NCBI GenBank assembly: GCA_029204225.1
Contig: CM055113.1
Location: forward strand, 21,771,605-21,835,604
Source of the DNA: Diphasiastrum complanatum
Lineage: Eukaryota; Streptophyta; Lycopodiopsida; Lycopodiales; Lycopodiaceae
Direction: 5' to 3'
Length of the DNA: 64,000 nucleotides
The translations under genes were made by a program, and so were the position numbers. Numbering within the stretch: the stretch's first letter is position 1; every line of letters begins with the position of its first letter. The notes beneath the pieces are model-generated. The model did no database searches, was not told the origin of the DNA, and saw only the letters and a list, made by a program, of their open reading frames with translations. Of the stretch, positions 15,428-26,466 are shown one piece after another.

Positions 15428-16495
15428 ATGGATCATCCTTATGATCCAAATTCAAAAGAGGACTATCCACCAGAGATGGTCTCCCCATCCATCGAACAGC
15501 CTCGATTTAATTGATATTCGAGGATAAAATCCCAAGTCCAAGATCCATCCACCAACCCATTTGATAGATGGGAACCCATGCATTTTGAAGCTCCATATGA
15601 TTGACCACATTTTCATGTTGTCGAATCTTCACATGCACGAGCTCACTTAAAAGGAGTTTTTGCAAATAATGTTTCACGTACTGAAAGACGTACTCCAAAG
15701 CTAGATTTACCTAAGTACGACGGTAACACGGATCCTCAAAGATTTCTTCAAGTCTTTGAGAATGCATGTAATGTCTATGGCGAGACATCACCAGACACCA
15801 TGGTACAGCTCTTCTCGATGACCATGATCGACCGAGCACGAGAATGGTTTTTTAACCTTGATCATGAAGATAAACGAGACGGGTCACTCTTGAAGAAGGC
15901 ATTTATCATATGCTTCAAGCCATTTCGTTTGATTGAAAGTCCTTTTGTCAAGCTCAGTAACATCAAAATGACAAAAGACGAGAAAGTATGTGACTACATT
16001 GAACGATTTAAAAGATCAAAAATTCAGGTACAAGAGCAACCCATTGAGTCCATGCTCATAATTTGGTTCCTCGTTGGACTCCCACAATGGATACGATGTG
16101 AGCTTCGCTCCAATGATGAATACACATCATTGAAACAAGCCATGTATGATGCCATTCGGGAAGAAGACGAGGGCTCAGATGTCGATGAGCCACGTGAACG
16201 AAGAGCACATCATGCTGTCCAAGAAGCTTGACCAAGTGACGAAACACGAGAAGAGTTGTGGAAAACACAGATGGAGTTGCTTAACCAGCAACACCAACAA
16301 TAGATGGAGAAACTCACAAAAGAGTTTCAAAACACTCTTAAGTCTATCCAGAGTTCGATGTCAGGTCAGTTACCCACTGGCCAAATCCATCATAAACGAG
16401 AGAACACATGGTGCCCTCACTGTCGAGGTGCACACACTGGCAATGAGTGCCCTTCATACCAACCGGTCCCAGATACTTCATTGATCTCAATCTAA
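15428..16495 (+). pseudogene. gypsy 1 gag (capsid and zinc knuckle)
   Basis: One frame runs from the ATG at 15428 to 16495, interrupted by stops at 15512 (TGA), 15602 (TGA), 16229 (TGA) and 16301 (TAG). It carries the plant gypsy capsid signature (LDLPKYDGNTDPQRFL, then AREWFFNLDHED), a glutamine-rich linker and a CCHC knuckle (CPHCRGAHTGNEC, near 16410). The capsid packages element RNA. The frame is cut at about 16487 by fusion to copia sequence, so the element has no pol. Confidence 0.85.
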
Positions 16496-17302
16496 GTATG
16501 CTAGGTCAATCTCAGCAAGATTTGGCATGATTGATTGTAAAGGAGTTGAAACTCCCATGGAACTAAGTGTAAAAGTTTCTAAGGAAAGTGATGAAGCATC
16601 CTTTGAGGACATCACTACCTATAGAATGCTTATTGGTTCCTTAATATACTTAACCATCACTAGACCAGATCTTAGTTTTTGTGTTGGCAAGTTGAGTCAA
16701 TACATGCAAAGTCCATTAATATATCATTGGAAAGGAGCAAAAAGGGTGTTAAGGTACATCTCGTCTACAAAAGACTTTGGCATAGTTTATGAAAGGACTA
16801 ATATTTGTTTGAGAGCATACTCGGACTCAAGTTTTGCAGGTGACAGAGATGGATAGAAGATCCATAAGTGCATTTGCTACATTCTTATGTGGAGGAGCTA
16901 TATCTTGGCTTTCCAACAAGCCAGATACCATCTCTCTTTCATCAACAGAATCCGAATATAAAGCTATGACAACAACAACAAAGGAGGTTCTTTGGCTTAA
17001 AAGGCTTTTGGAGGAGCTACATGTGATCAAGGATGAAGACATTCCATGCATATATTGTGATAATCAAGCAGCTCAACAACTTGCAAACAATCCAGTCTTC
17101 CAATGCTCGAACAAAGCACATCGAGATTGCACATCATTTCGTGAGGGAGAAAGTGCAAGCAAAGGAGATCAAGCTTATTCATGTTTTATCATTAGATTGC
17201 ATTGCTGATATACTCACCAAGGCATTGCCTAAATATCCATTTGTAAAATTAAGATTGGTTGTTGGAGTTATAGATAGATCTATGCTAGATTTACCAAGCT
17301 AG
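16487..17302 (+). pseudogene. copia B (left copy): RT end and RNase H
   Basis: Nearly identical (over 95% by eye) to 24938-25751. It starts abruptly within the RT C-terminus and runs through RNase H (AYSDSSFAGD, STESEYKA, CDNQAA). Single-base insertions near 16848 and 17102 shift the frame, so RNase H is dead. The left end is fused to gypsy gag at the shared word TCAATCTAAGTATG; the right end runs through the purine tract into the LTR at 17315. Confidence 0.9.
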
Positions 17303-17314
17303 ATTTTTGAGGAG

Positions 17315-18139
17315 TGTGAAAAATGCAAAAATAAGCTTGGTATAGGCCAAAAATCTTGTGTGTAGGATAAACACATGTGTGGAGCCTGTGCCCTGAAACT
17401 AGTAAACTTGTAATGTACCATAATCATATATGTTGTACATATGATTTAATTCAAGTTCTAGTGGCTAAAATGGCCAAAAACTAGTTTTCTAGACATATGA
17501 CACTTGGCATCAATCTAGTGATTGCATGAGCCACATTCTTTGGTTAGGTGTCATATCCCATGTGTAGAGGACAGCTCACACATGTGGAATAAGCTGAAGT
17601 AGACGAATTTTAAGTTCTAGAAGATTTCCAGGTAGATCTCCATATAGAAGGAAAATGGACCAAAAGTGCTCAAAATAGAAGGTTTTGTCCAAGTGTCAGT
17701 TTTGCATGATGAATCATCATATGACAAAGCACCTTCACACATGTGGGATCAGAGGGATGATCAGTACCACGAGCTCCCACTTATTGTATATATAGAGCCA
17801 CATTTGGCCATAATCATTGTGAGACACCAATCTTGGTTTTGGAAGCAATTTTGAGTAATTCTCTCCATTTGTCTACATTTATTTTGATTGTTTTGAGGTG
17901 CTATCAATTTGTACTTGATTCTTAGGTTGGAGTCCATACTCAGACAAGGTTTCACACGTGGGAAACTAGAAAGTACACTACCTTCAATTAACGATTGTTC
18001 TTGTTAGGATTTTGTGTCTAGAATTGATCTAGATTGATCTTAATCTCAAGTAGATTGATAGATCAAGTAGTCTGACAACCAATCCCTCTTGAGGATCAGA
18101 TTAGGATCCACTCTTGGTCCTTTTTGTACTTTTTGCACA
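17315..18139 (+). repeat. copia B LTR, shared between two internal regions
   Basis: 825 bp beginning TGTGAAAAATGC, preceded by the purine tract TTTTGAGGAG, and ending TTTTTGCACA, followed by a PBS. It is therefore 3' LTR to the left RNase H fragment and 5' LTR to the gag at 18655. Its first 275 bp recur at 25764-26042. Confidence 0.88.
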
Positions 18140-18158
18140 TGGTATCAAAGCCTAGTAC
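18140..18158 (+). other. primer-binding site of copia B
   Basis: TGGTATCAAAGCCTAGTAC directly after the LTR; one base differs from the usual TGGTATCAGAGC. Confidence 0.8.
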
Positions 18159-18654
18159 AAGAGGTTTTGTTGAAATTGATAGGGTTAATCCAAATCAAAG
18201 CCGTAGGAACCCTTTTCACACGTGTGAGGCCATACAGCTCCAGTTTTTACTAGAAATTTCAAAAATTTGTAAAATTTGACTCACATACCCAATTTAAGTG
18301 ATTTTTGGTGCAAAGTCAAGCAATTTCTATAGTGAATCTAAACCCTTGATTAGTTCTTGGATTATATCAGCCAAAAAAATTAAAAAATGATGCCTGAATT
18401 AGGTGCACTAATTGATCTTCCCTGATTTTTTGAGTGTATGTTGAGGTTGAAGAGAGAAACTGCTAAAAATCATAGATTAAGGAGTGATTTTGCAAGTTTG
18501 AGACTAGAATCTAAATTTTCATCATTCTAGATTGGTTCATGAGTGATAGGATTGAGTCTATAAGCTCTCTAAATTGCTAGAAGACTTTAGGTTCAGATCT
18601 CTTAGAGAAACCATAAGAGTTTCTAGTGCTTTTTCACATTCAAAATTGGCATCA

Positions 18655-19918
18655 ATGGGTGGTTTTTTGCTTGAAGCTAGTGAAAGACTTACATCCACTA
18701 ATTATGCTACTTGGATAGTTCGAATGGAGTCTTTGCTTGTACTTCATGATCTTTATGACATAGTACTTGAGGTGGAAGTAGAACCTCAAGGAATTGGCTA
18801 AGTACAAAAAGAGATGTAGAGTTGCATTACATTGCATAAAAATTAATGTAAGTAATGAACTTTTGAAAGAAATCTCATCTTGTACCACATCCAAAGAGGC
18901 ATGGGATTCATCAAAAGCCATTTATGGATCCAAGAACACTTCAAGGATACTCATGCTTAGGAATGAAATCCTTCAAAGCATGAAAGGAAGTAGTGAAAGT
19001 GCCCAAAATTATGTCTTTAGGATCAAATCTTTGAATAAGGAGTTGTCTTCTATAGATGATAAAATCAAAGATGATGAATTAGTTCAAATCATTTTGAATG
19101 GATTAGGAGATGATTATTCCAATCTTGTTCAAACCTTTGCTATCCAAGATTCACTTCCTAGTATTGAAAAACTTCAAAGTGTGCTTGTTAGTGAGGAGAG
19201 TAGAATGCTTCATATCAAAAGTAGGATGAGTTCCTTATCTTTGAATGATGGTGATGAAAAAGCTAACTTTTCTTTGAAAGGCAAGAAGAAGTTCCCATCC
19301 AAGAAGACTCAAGACATGGAGATGGAGAACAAAGATAGAGCATCAAGTTCCAAAGGCAAGAGTAAGAAGGACAAGAAGAAGCTAAAGTGTTTCTTTTGTA
19401 GAAAAAAGAGACATTTTGCATCCGAGTGCTACAAGAAGAAGAATGCCCAAGAGAAGGACAATCAAGGCAATCTTGTGCTTGAGGAGGAGGAAGAAGGCAA
19501 TCTATCTTTGATGGTATCCTTACCACAAACATCTAATCAAGACAGTTGGTGGATTGATAGTGGGGCAAGCTCTCACATGACTCACCAAAAAGACTACTTT
19601 TCTAATCTACTTTCTTACAAAAGTTCTAAGAGATTTATCTTCACTGCAAGCGATCAAGAATGTGAGATTGTAGGTGTTGGATCCATTCCTTTATGTCTAG
19701 GATCATCTAAAAAAGTAGATCTAGACAATGTTCTTTATGTACCTTCAATTACAAAGAACTTGTTGAGTGTAGGACAACTTATGGATAGTGGATTAGATGT
19801 AAATTTCAAGCATGGAGCATGTTCTATCTTGAAAGATGAATAATGTATTGCTAGTGGTTTCAAGCAAGGGAGGTTATTCAAATTGGATGCTAATGTGATG
19901 GTTGGAAGTGTGAACATG
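18655..19918 (+). pseudogene. copia B gag and protease
   Basis: Gag from the ATG at 18655 (MGGFLLEASERLTSTNYATW), with a frameshift near 18790 and then one long frame to 19843. Features: the UBN2-type gag core, a CCHC knuckle (CFFCRKKRHFASEC, with Arg where Gly is usual), and protease WWIDSGASSHMT near 19550. A stop at 19841 and a nested insertion at 19919 end this part; integrase resumes at 23103. Confidence 0.9.
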
Positions 19919-20186
19919 TATTGACAAATCCTCTACTCTAGAGGACCTGTTGTTTATCTCGACTCTTTCTGGCCACTTTTTCAGAACCATTTCTGCCTGT
20001 TATCAGGCTTCATGGCATTCGTTAGATAGTTTCTTGATTTTACGATGCCAACCCAGGCAGAAGGGACAGAGTTTTGTTGTAGTATTTTCTTTATGTCCTG
20101 CCTGTCAGAGGACTACTCAGGGACGTCACTCTTGAATGCACTTACATTCTACATAGGATGCAAGCCAAGAACGCTCATTCACAGAT

Positions 20187-21063
20187 CAACATGTAAACCA
20201 ATGAACGTTCAGTAGTTTCTACTGCTACTTACTCTAAAAATGGATTGAAATCAGAGCCTACACTACACTAGACTGAGCTACATTTGCATAAACTGATAAA
20301 CAAGAAACAAGAACTAAACTACAACATGCTAGAAGTGCAAGAATCAAGAAACCAACTAGTCTATTGATTCTTGGACATCCCAATAACATCAAGAACTAGA
20401 TTGTACAAAGATATGCAAGAATCACACCACAGATCCAGCCTATTTAGTTTACTTGAATGCTGGCTCCTACATTAATCCACAACTAAGAAATCAAGAAAAC
20501 TAATCCACTCTAAATCCACAACCACACACAAAAGGAGGGAAGGGCAAGATCATAAATGCATCACTCACAAAACAAGCATGATCAAGGAGCTCAATGGTTG
20601 CACCAAATTTCAGCATGGAGTTGATACAAATCACAAAAGGCCCCTCTTCACAAAGAGGGAGTCTCTTAAATAAGCAAGAGAGCCCCTTAGGTGGCATCCT
20701 AGTGGAATTTCCACATTTCACAAATTACAAGTGGAATAATGCTCTCCACTAGAAGTCACCATCAAAAGGTGGCTCACTCTAATTTCTTTAAGAGGGGTCT
20801 ACTTTCCTTAAGAGGGTTCTACTTGCATTTATTACATTTGCCTAGACATACTAGTTCCTACATGGTCATTCCATCTTACGGGATTCACCATGAGGCTTAC
20901 ACAGCTCTTACTTGTCATTACTAACTAGTATTCCTCGGCTCTCATACTCAGCTCTCAGTCTTCATTAGTCTTGTCTTCTTAGAGACCTCCTCGGTCTAAG
21001 GTGAGAGGTGCTCTTGAGTTGCTCTGTCCGAGTATCTTGGGGATTCATCAAAATCAGCCAACA
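20187..21063. repeat. left direct repeat (LTR candidate) of the nested element
   Basis: Begins at CAGATCAACATGTAAACC and ends AATCAGCCAACA. Very similar to 22207-23102, with a small indel where the right copy has extra sequence near 22500. Confidence 0.75.
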
Positions 21064-22206
21064 TCATCCCACCCCTAATGTGTTGCAGGACCCATTGCAA
21101 CTCATATTGGACGATGTCGTTCCGCTTTGCATTGGCATCTTCAATCGTCACTTAGAAAAGCGTAGATCCTCGTTCGCTTACATAAAACCAAGTGCTTATT
21201 GTCGCCAGTCTTTATCACAAAAACTGTTTTTCACAAATTGTAGCAATTAAATTTAGAATGTCTTATTGCTGTAATGGGTTGACATTTTCAAAATTTGGAG
21301 AGTTCTCAGTAGCTTCACAACTTGCATGCCGAGTGCTTTCCATGTGTCTCTTTGTTTAGTCACTTGTATCTATCATTGACAGTTTCATCTTTGGTTTCTA
21401 GGCATATTCTATCTTCTGGGAGGTCTGTATCCTTCATTTTCTTCTGGGTGTCTCTGTGGTTCTTCCCTAAGTTGAAGTTTCAGTCTCAAGGAAATTTTTG
21501 ATCTGCAAGTTGCACCAACTTTGGTTATTAGTCTCAAGGGGATGGATTCATCAAAAATTGGTGGTAGGAACACATTTGGATGGACAGTTCGATAATGGTA
21601 AGGAAACGTGATGAAGGCTTGGTGAAAAGACGAAGAAACTGATAGTTCTACAGTTGCACCTTTGGACCCTTGCAATGTCGAGCTTTGACCACCACTTGCT
21701 AGGTGAGGAGCTCACTTTATTTGCAGGTTCACGCTGTCTTCATCTTTCTTTTTTTTGCAGCTCTTTCTTTTGATCCGTTACTTTTGGATCTCTTTGGGCT
21801 TCATAAGAGGGGATTCAACTATCATTGCTCCAGAGAGTTTCTTTTGATCTCGGTTGATCTGACTCATCTGTTGCTTACGTTTTGTCCTTTCCTCCTCAGC
21901 TTCTTGGATCTTTCTCTTTATTTGTTCTGGCTGCTTTGCCTGCTTCTTAGATCTTTGTTTGGCTGATCATCCATTGTAGGTGGCAGTTGGTCTCCACAGG
22001 ACATTTGCAATGATCTATCAGCTGCTTCGGTAAGACTATCAGAAACTAGGGATTTCTCAGAAGAAATGTAAACTGATGATAAACAAACAGATGGAAAGAA
22101 GGGTGGTAGTGACAACGGTAGATGGTTTGGGCGATAGGCATGAGAATGATGCAGATGTATGACAAGAGGTTGGTTGAAAAAGGAGACTGATTTTGCAATG
22201 CTTGTG
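21064..22206. other. internal region of the nested element
   Basis: About 1.1 kb without a recognisable retroelement domain. A possible exon at 21980-22029 sits between TGTAG and GGTAAG. This might be a captured host fragment, but I could not identify a protein on either strand. Confidence 0.3.
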
Positions 22207-23102
22207 TTCATAGATCAGCATGTAAACCAATGAGCGTTCAATATTTTCTACTGCTACTTACTCTGAAAATGGATTGAAATCAGAGCCTACACTACACTGA
22301 ACTGAGCTACATTTGCATAAACTGATAAACAAGAAATAAGAACTAAACTACAGCATGTTAGAAGTCCAAGAGCCAGGAAACCAACCAGTCTATTGATTCT
22401 TGGACATCCCAAGAACATCAAGAACTGGATTGTACAGAGATATGCAAGAATCACACCACAGATCCAGCCTATTTAGTTTACTTGAATGCTGGCTCCTACA
22501 TTAATCCACAAGAAAACATGAAATCTAATCCAGAACTAGGAAAGCAAGAAAACTAATCCACTCTAAATCCACAAATACACACAAAAGGAGAGAAGGGCAA
22601 GATCATAAATGCATCACTCACGAAACAAGCATGATCAAGGAGCTCAATAGTTGCACCAAACTCGTGAAGGCTCTTCTCATTTCAGCATGGAGTTGATACA
22701 AATCACAAAAAACTCCTCTTCACAAAGAGGGAGTCTCTTAAATAAGCAAGAGAGCTCCTTAGGTGGCATCCTAGTGGAATTTCCACATTTCACAAATTAC
22801 AAGTGGAATAATGCTCTCCACTAGAAGTCACCATCAAAAGGTGGCTCACTCTAATTTCTTTAAGAGGGGTCTACTTGCATTTATTACATTTGCCTAGACA
22901 TACTAGTTCCTACATGGTCATTCCATCTTTCGAGATTCACCATGAGGCTTACACAGTTCTTACTTGTCATTACTAACTAGTATTCCTCGGCTCTCAGTCT
23001 TCATTAGTCTCGTCTTCTCAGAGACCTCCTCAGTCTAAGGTGAGAGGTGCTGTTGAGTTGCTCTGTCTGAGTATCTTGGGGATTCATCAGAATCAACCAA
23101 CA
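22207..23102. repeat. right direct repeat (LTR candidate) of the nested element
   Basis: Matches 20187-21063 and ends AATCAACCAACA, immediately followed by the ACATG duplication and the resumed copia frame. Confidence 0.75.
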
Positions 23103-25751
23103 ACATGGCAAGGGAGGAGCTCACTCAAGTAAAGTTATGGCACAAAATGTTAGGTTATCCTAACTACAAAGCTATGGAGACCATGCTGACAAAAATAGCA
23201 AGAGGACTTCCCAAAACCATATATAAGTGTGGCAAGCTTTGTGAAGCTTGTGGACTCTCCAAATCTCATAAGCTTCTTTTTGATAAGATCTAACTCTCCT
23301 CTTGACCTTATACACTTGGATGTTCATTCATTTTCACATGAATCAAATGGTGGAGCTCTTATGTATGTCACTTTTATTGATGATAAATCAAGATACTCTT
23401 GGGTTTATCTCTTGTCTAAGAAAAGTGAAGCTTTTGAGTCCTTTGTAAACTTCAAAACTCTTGTGGAAAAGCAACTTAATACTAGCTTGAAAGTATTAAG
23501 AAGTGATAATGGAGGGGAGTACATCTCCAATAGGATGAAAGAGTTTTGTGAAACTAATGGCATAAAGAGAGAGTTTACTTGTACGTATACTCCACAAAAA
23601 AATGGAGTAGCTGAGAGAAAATGTGAGTGTGCTAAAGCTATGAGATTAGATGCATCTCTTCCTATTTCATTTTGGGGAGAAGCTATTTTATGTGCAAACT
23701 TTCTTTGTAATAGAATGACTAATAGTTCCATTAAAGGACTTACACCTTATGAACTATTGTTTGGCAAAAACCCAAATCTTAGTGATTTGAAAGTTTTTGG
23801 ATGTACTTGTTATGTACATATTCCTTTAGAAACAAGGAAAAAGGGAGATGCCACTTCTTTCAAAGGCATCTTTGTTGGTTATAGTGAAAGTAAGAAAGCT
23901 TATAGGATATATGATCCTATTACAAAAAAAGTTATTGCTAGTAGAGATGTACTTTTTGATGAATCTCTCCAAGCCAAAGAAAAGATGACTTCCAACAACA
24001 CTCAACTTGTCAAAGATCATGCTATGGCCGAGGAGGAGCTTCATGAAGATGAAGACCAAGGGGAACCTACTCCAAGTCCAAGGATGCCAAGAAGATCAAC
24101 AAGGACAAGGATTGAGCCATCAAGGCTCACTTATAGTGACAAAGGGGAGCAAAGGGAAGATTCTCAACTACTCAACTCTTATACTTTCTTGACTACTATG
24201 CTTGAAGAACCAACTAGTTTTGAGGAGGCAAATAAGTCTCAATATTGGAGGAAAGCTATGCAAGTAGAGTTTGATGCATTAATGGAAAATCAAACTTGGA
24301 AACTTGTTGATTTACCTTATGGAAAGAAGCCTCTTTCTTGTAAATGGATATATAGATTGAAATATAATCAAGATGGTTCCATTCATAAGTACAAAGCTAG
24401 ACTTGTAGCAAAAGATGCAAGTCAAAGGCATAGATTATGATGAAACCTTTGCACGTGTTGCAAAGCTTGTGACATTAGATTAATCATATGTCTTGCAACT
24501 TCTTTTAAATGGGAGCTCTTCCAACTTGATGTGACAAATGCTTTCTTGAATGGATTCTTGGAAGAGGAAATCTACATGTGCCAACCCGAGGGCTTCATCA
24601 AAGATGGAGAAGAAGACAAGGTGTGTCTCTTGAAGAAGAGTCTTTATGGACTCAAGCAAGCACCAAGAGCATGGTACTGTAGGTTGCATTCCTATCTTAT
24701 TTCCATTGGATTTTTTGTAAGTTCTTATGAACCATCATTGTACTACAAATGTAATGATGGAAAGATCATTATCTTAGTTTTACATGTTGATGACATTATA
24801 CTCACAGGAAATGATCTAGATGGCAACAAGAACGTAAAAGTTTCCTTGTCTAGTGAATTTAAGATGGTAGATCTAGGACTTCTTAAAGTTATACTTGGAA
24901 TAGAAGTCACTAGAAATAATGATTTTACCTTCATATGTCAATCTAAGTATGCTAGGTCAATCTTAGCAAGATTTGGCATGATTGATTGTAAAGGAGTTGA
25001 AACTCCTATGGAACTAAGTGTAAAAGTTTCTAAGGAAAGTGATGAAGCATCCTTTGAGGACATCACTACCTATAGAATGCTTATTGGTTCCTTGATATAC
25101 TTAACCATCACTAGACCAGATCTTAGTTTTTGTGCTGGCAAGTTGGGTCAATACATGCAAAGTCCATCAATATGTCATTGGAAAGGAGCAAAAAGGGTGT
25201 TAAGGTACATCTTGGCTACAAAAGACTTTGGCATAGTTTATGAAAGGACTAATATATGTTTGAGAGCATATTTGGACTCAAGTTTTGCAGGTGACAAGAT
25301 GGATAGAAGATCCATAAGTGCATTTGCTACATTCTTATGTGGAGGAGCCATATCTTGGCTTTCCAAAAAGCCAGATACCATCTCTCTTTCATCAACAGAA
25401 TCCGAATATAAAGCTATGACAACAACAACAAAGGAGGTTCTTTGGCTTAAAAGGCTTTTGGAGGAGCTACATGTGATCAAGGATGAAGACATTCCATGCA
25501 TATATTGTGACAATCAAGCAGCTCAACAACTTGCAAATAATCTAGTCTTCCATGCTCGAACAAAGCACATCGAGATTGCACATCATTTCGTGAGGGAGAA
25601 AGTGCAAGCAAAGGAGATCAAGCTTATTCATGTTTCATCATCAGATTGCATTGCTGATATACTCACCAAGGCATTGCCTAAAGATCCATTTGTAAAATTA
25701 AGATTGGCTCTTGGAGTTATAGATAGATCTATGCTAGATTTACTAAGCTAG
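23103..25751 (+). pseudogene. copia B integrase, RT and RNase H
   Basis: Continues the frame interrupted at 19918: pre-integrase zinc region (LWHKMLGYPNYKAM, CEACGLSKSHK), a frameshift near 23285, then an integrase core with its acidic residues in place (HLDVHS, RSDNGGEY, GVAERK), and a basic linker into RT. A frameshift lies near 24415 and a 1-nt loss near 24478. A long clean frame (24531-25751) holds RT from NAFLNGFLEEEIYM, a catalytic box reading LHVDD instead of YVDD, and complete RNase H. This is the best-preserved RT/RNase H in the window, but the polyprotein is broken at several points. Confidence 0.92.
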
Positions 25752-25763
25752 ATTTTTGAGGAG

Positions 25764-26042
25764 TGTGAAAAATGCAAAAATAAGCTTGGTATAGGCCAAA
25801 AATCTTGTGTATAGGATAAACACACATGTGTGGAGCCTGTGCCCATGTGTGAAACTAGTGAACTTGTAATGTACCATAATCATATATGTTGTACATATGA
25901 TTTAATTCAAGTTCTAGTGGCTAAAATGGCCAAAAACTAGTTTTCTAGACATATGACACTTGGCATCAATCTATTGATTGCATGAGCCACATCCTTTGGT
26001 TAGGAGTCATATCCCATGTGTAGAGGACAGCTCACACGTGTG
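25764..26042 (+). repeat. copia B 3' LTR, truncated
   Basis: Starts TGTGAAAAATGC after the purine tract GATTTTTGAGGAG and matches 17315 onward with few differences. It ends inside CACACGTGTG at 26042, after which unrelated sequence begins; about 550 bp of LTR are missing. Confidence 0.88.
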
Positions 26043-26466
26043 AAAAAAAACATGTCAAAAAACAGTAGAAATTGAAGATGAATGAATCATAACCTGAATT
26101 GATAAGAGGAAAAGAAACAAGTAAGAACAACCATAGAAAAACTGTAAGTATATTTCTATTAAAATTTTCTGTACATGTGTCTCATCCACATCAAGTGAGA
26201 CGAATATTTAATTAATATCAATTATCTATGATCTCTTAATTGATTTTTCCAGTTGGAAGGAGCTTGGGTGGAGAACACACGGCCACTGCAACTGGATATG
26301 ACACAAGCTTTATGGTCTCCTGCCTAAACTACATTATCTCCATTGGGGAGACCTTCGAGTATTTAAACTAAAAAAAAAAAAAACATAAACACAGTTAAAT
26401 GTAATTAATCAAAAATCAGTTAATAGGAATTTGTATTTGAAAAAAACAAAAACATTGTCAAAGTAA
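26043..26466. other. flank of the peptidase-like fragment, no gene identified
   Basis: AT-rich sequence with an A-run at 26370-26384. A polypyrimidine-AG (TTTTTCCAG near 26252) followed by a GC-richer stretch suggests an exon, but I recognise no product on either strand. Confidence 0.3.

Larger units (their letters stand above)
7580..16487 (+). mobile_element. Ty3/gypsy element 1: PBS, satellite leader and gag, truncated
   Basis: Order on the plus strand: a PBS-like TTGGCGCCATTCC (7581-7593), a satellite-type leader (about 7655-14430 without the nested copia), an AC-rich degenerate leader (14431-15427) and a gag frame (15428-16495). Protease, RT and integrase are missing: around 16487 the sequence switches to the RNase H end of an unrelated copia element. 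A complete copia (8294-13851) is nested in the leader. Tandem repeats in untranslated regions are known for the Tat/Ogre lineages of gypsy, but lineage here is inference because no RT is available. Confidence 0.6.
19919..23102. mobile_element. nested non-coding LTR-like element in copia B
   Basis: It splits the copia B frame and is flanked by ACATG on both sides (19914-19918 and 23103-23107). Inside are two direct repeats of about 0.88 kb (about 20187-21063 and 22207-23102), both ending CCAACA. No long frame or retroelement protein is visible in the 3.2 kb, which suggests a non-autonomous LARD/TRIM-like element. It starts TATTG rather than TGTTG, which would fit a G-to-A change in a TGTTG...CAACA terminus. 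The first 265 bp are not found at the start of the right repeat, so LTR ends are uncertain. Confidence 0.6.

Noticed and set aside
21409-22211. Genes on either strand inside the nested element
   Set aside because: Frames are under 100 codons, and neither composition nor motifs support a protein beyond a possible short exon.
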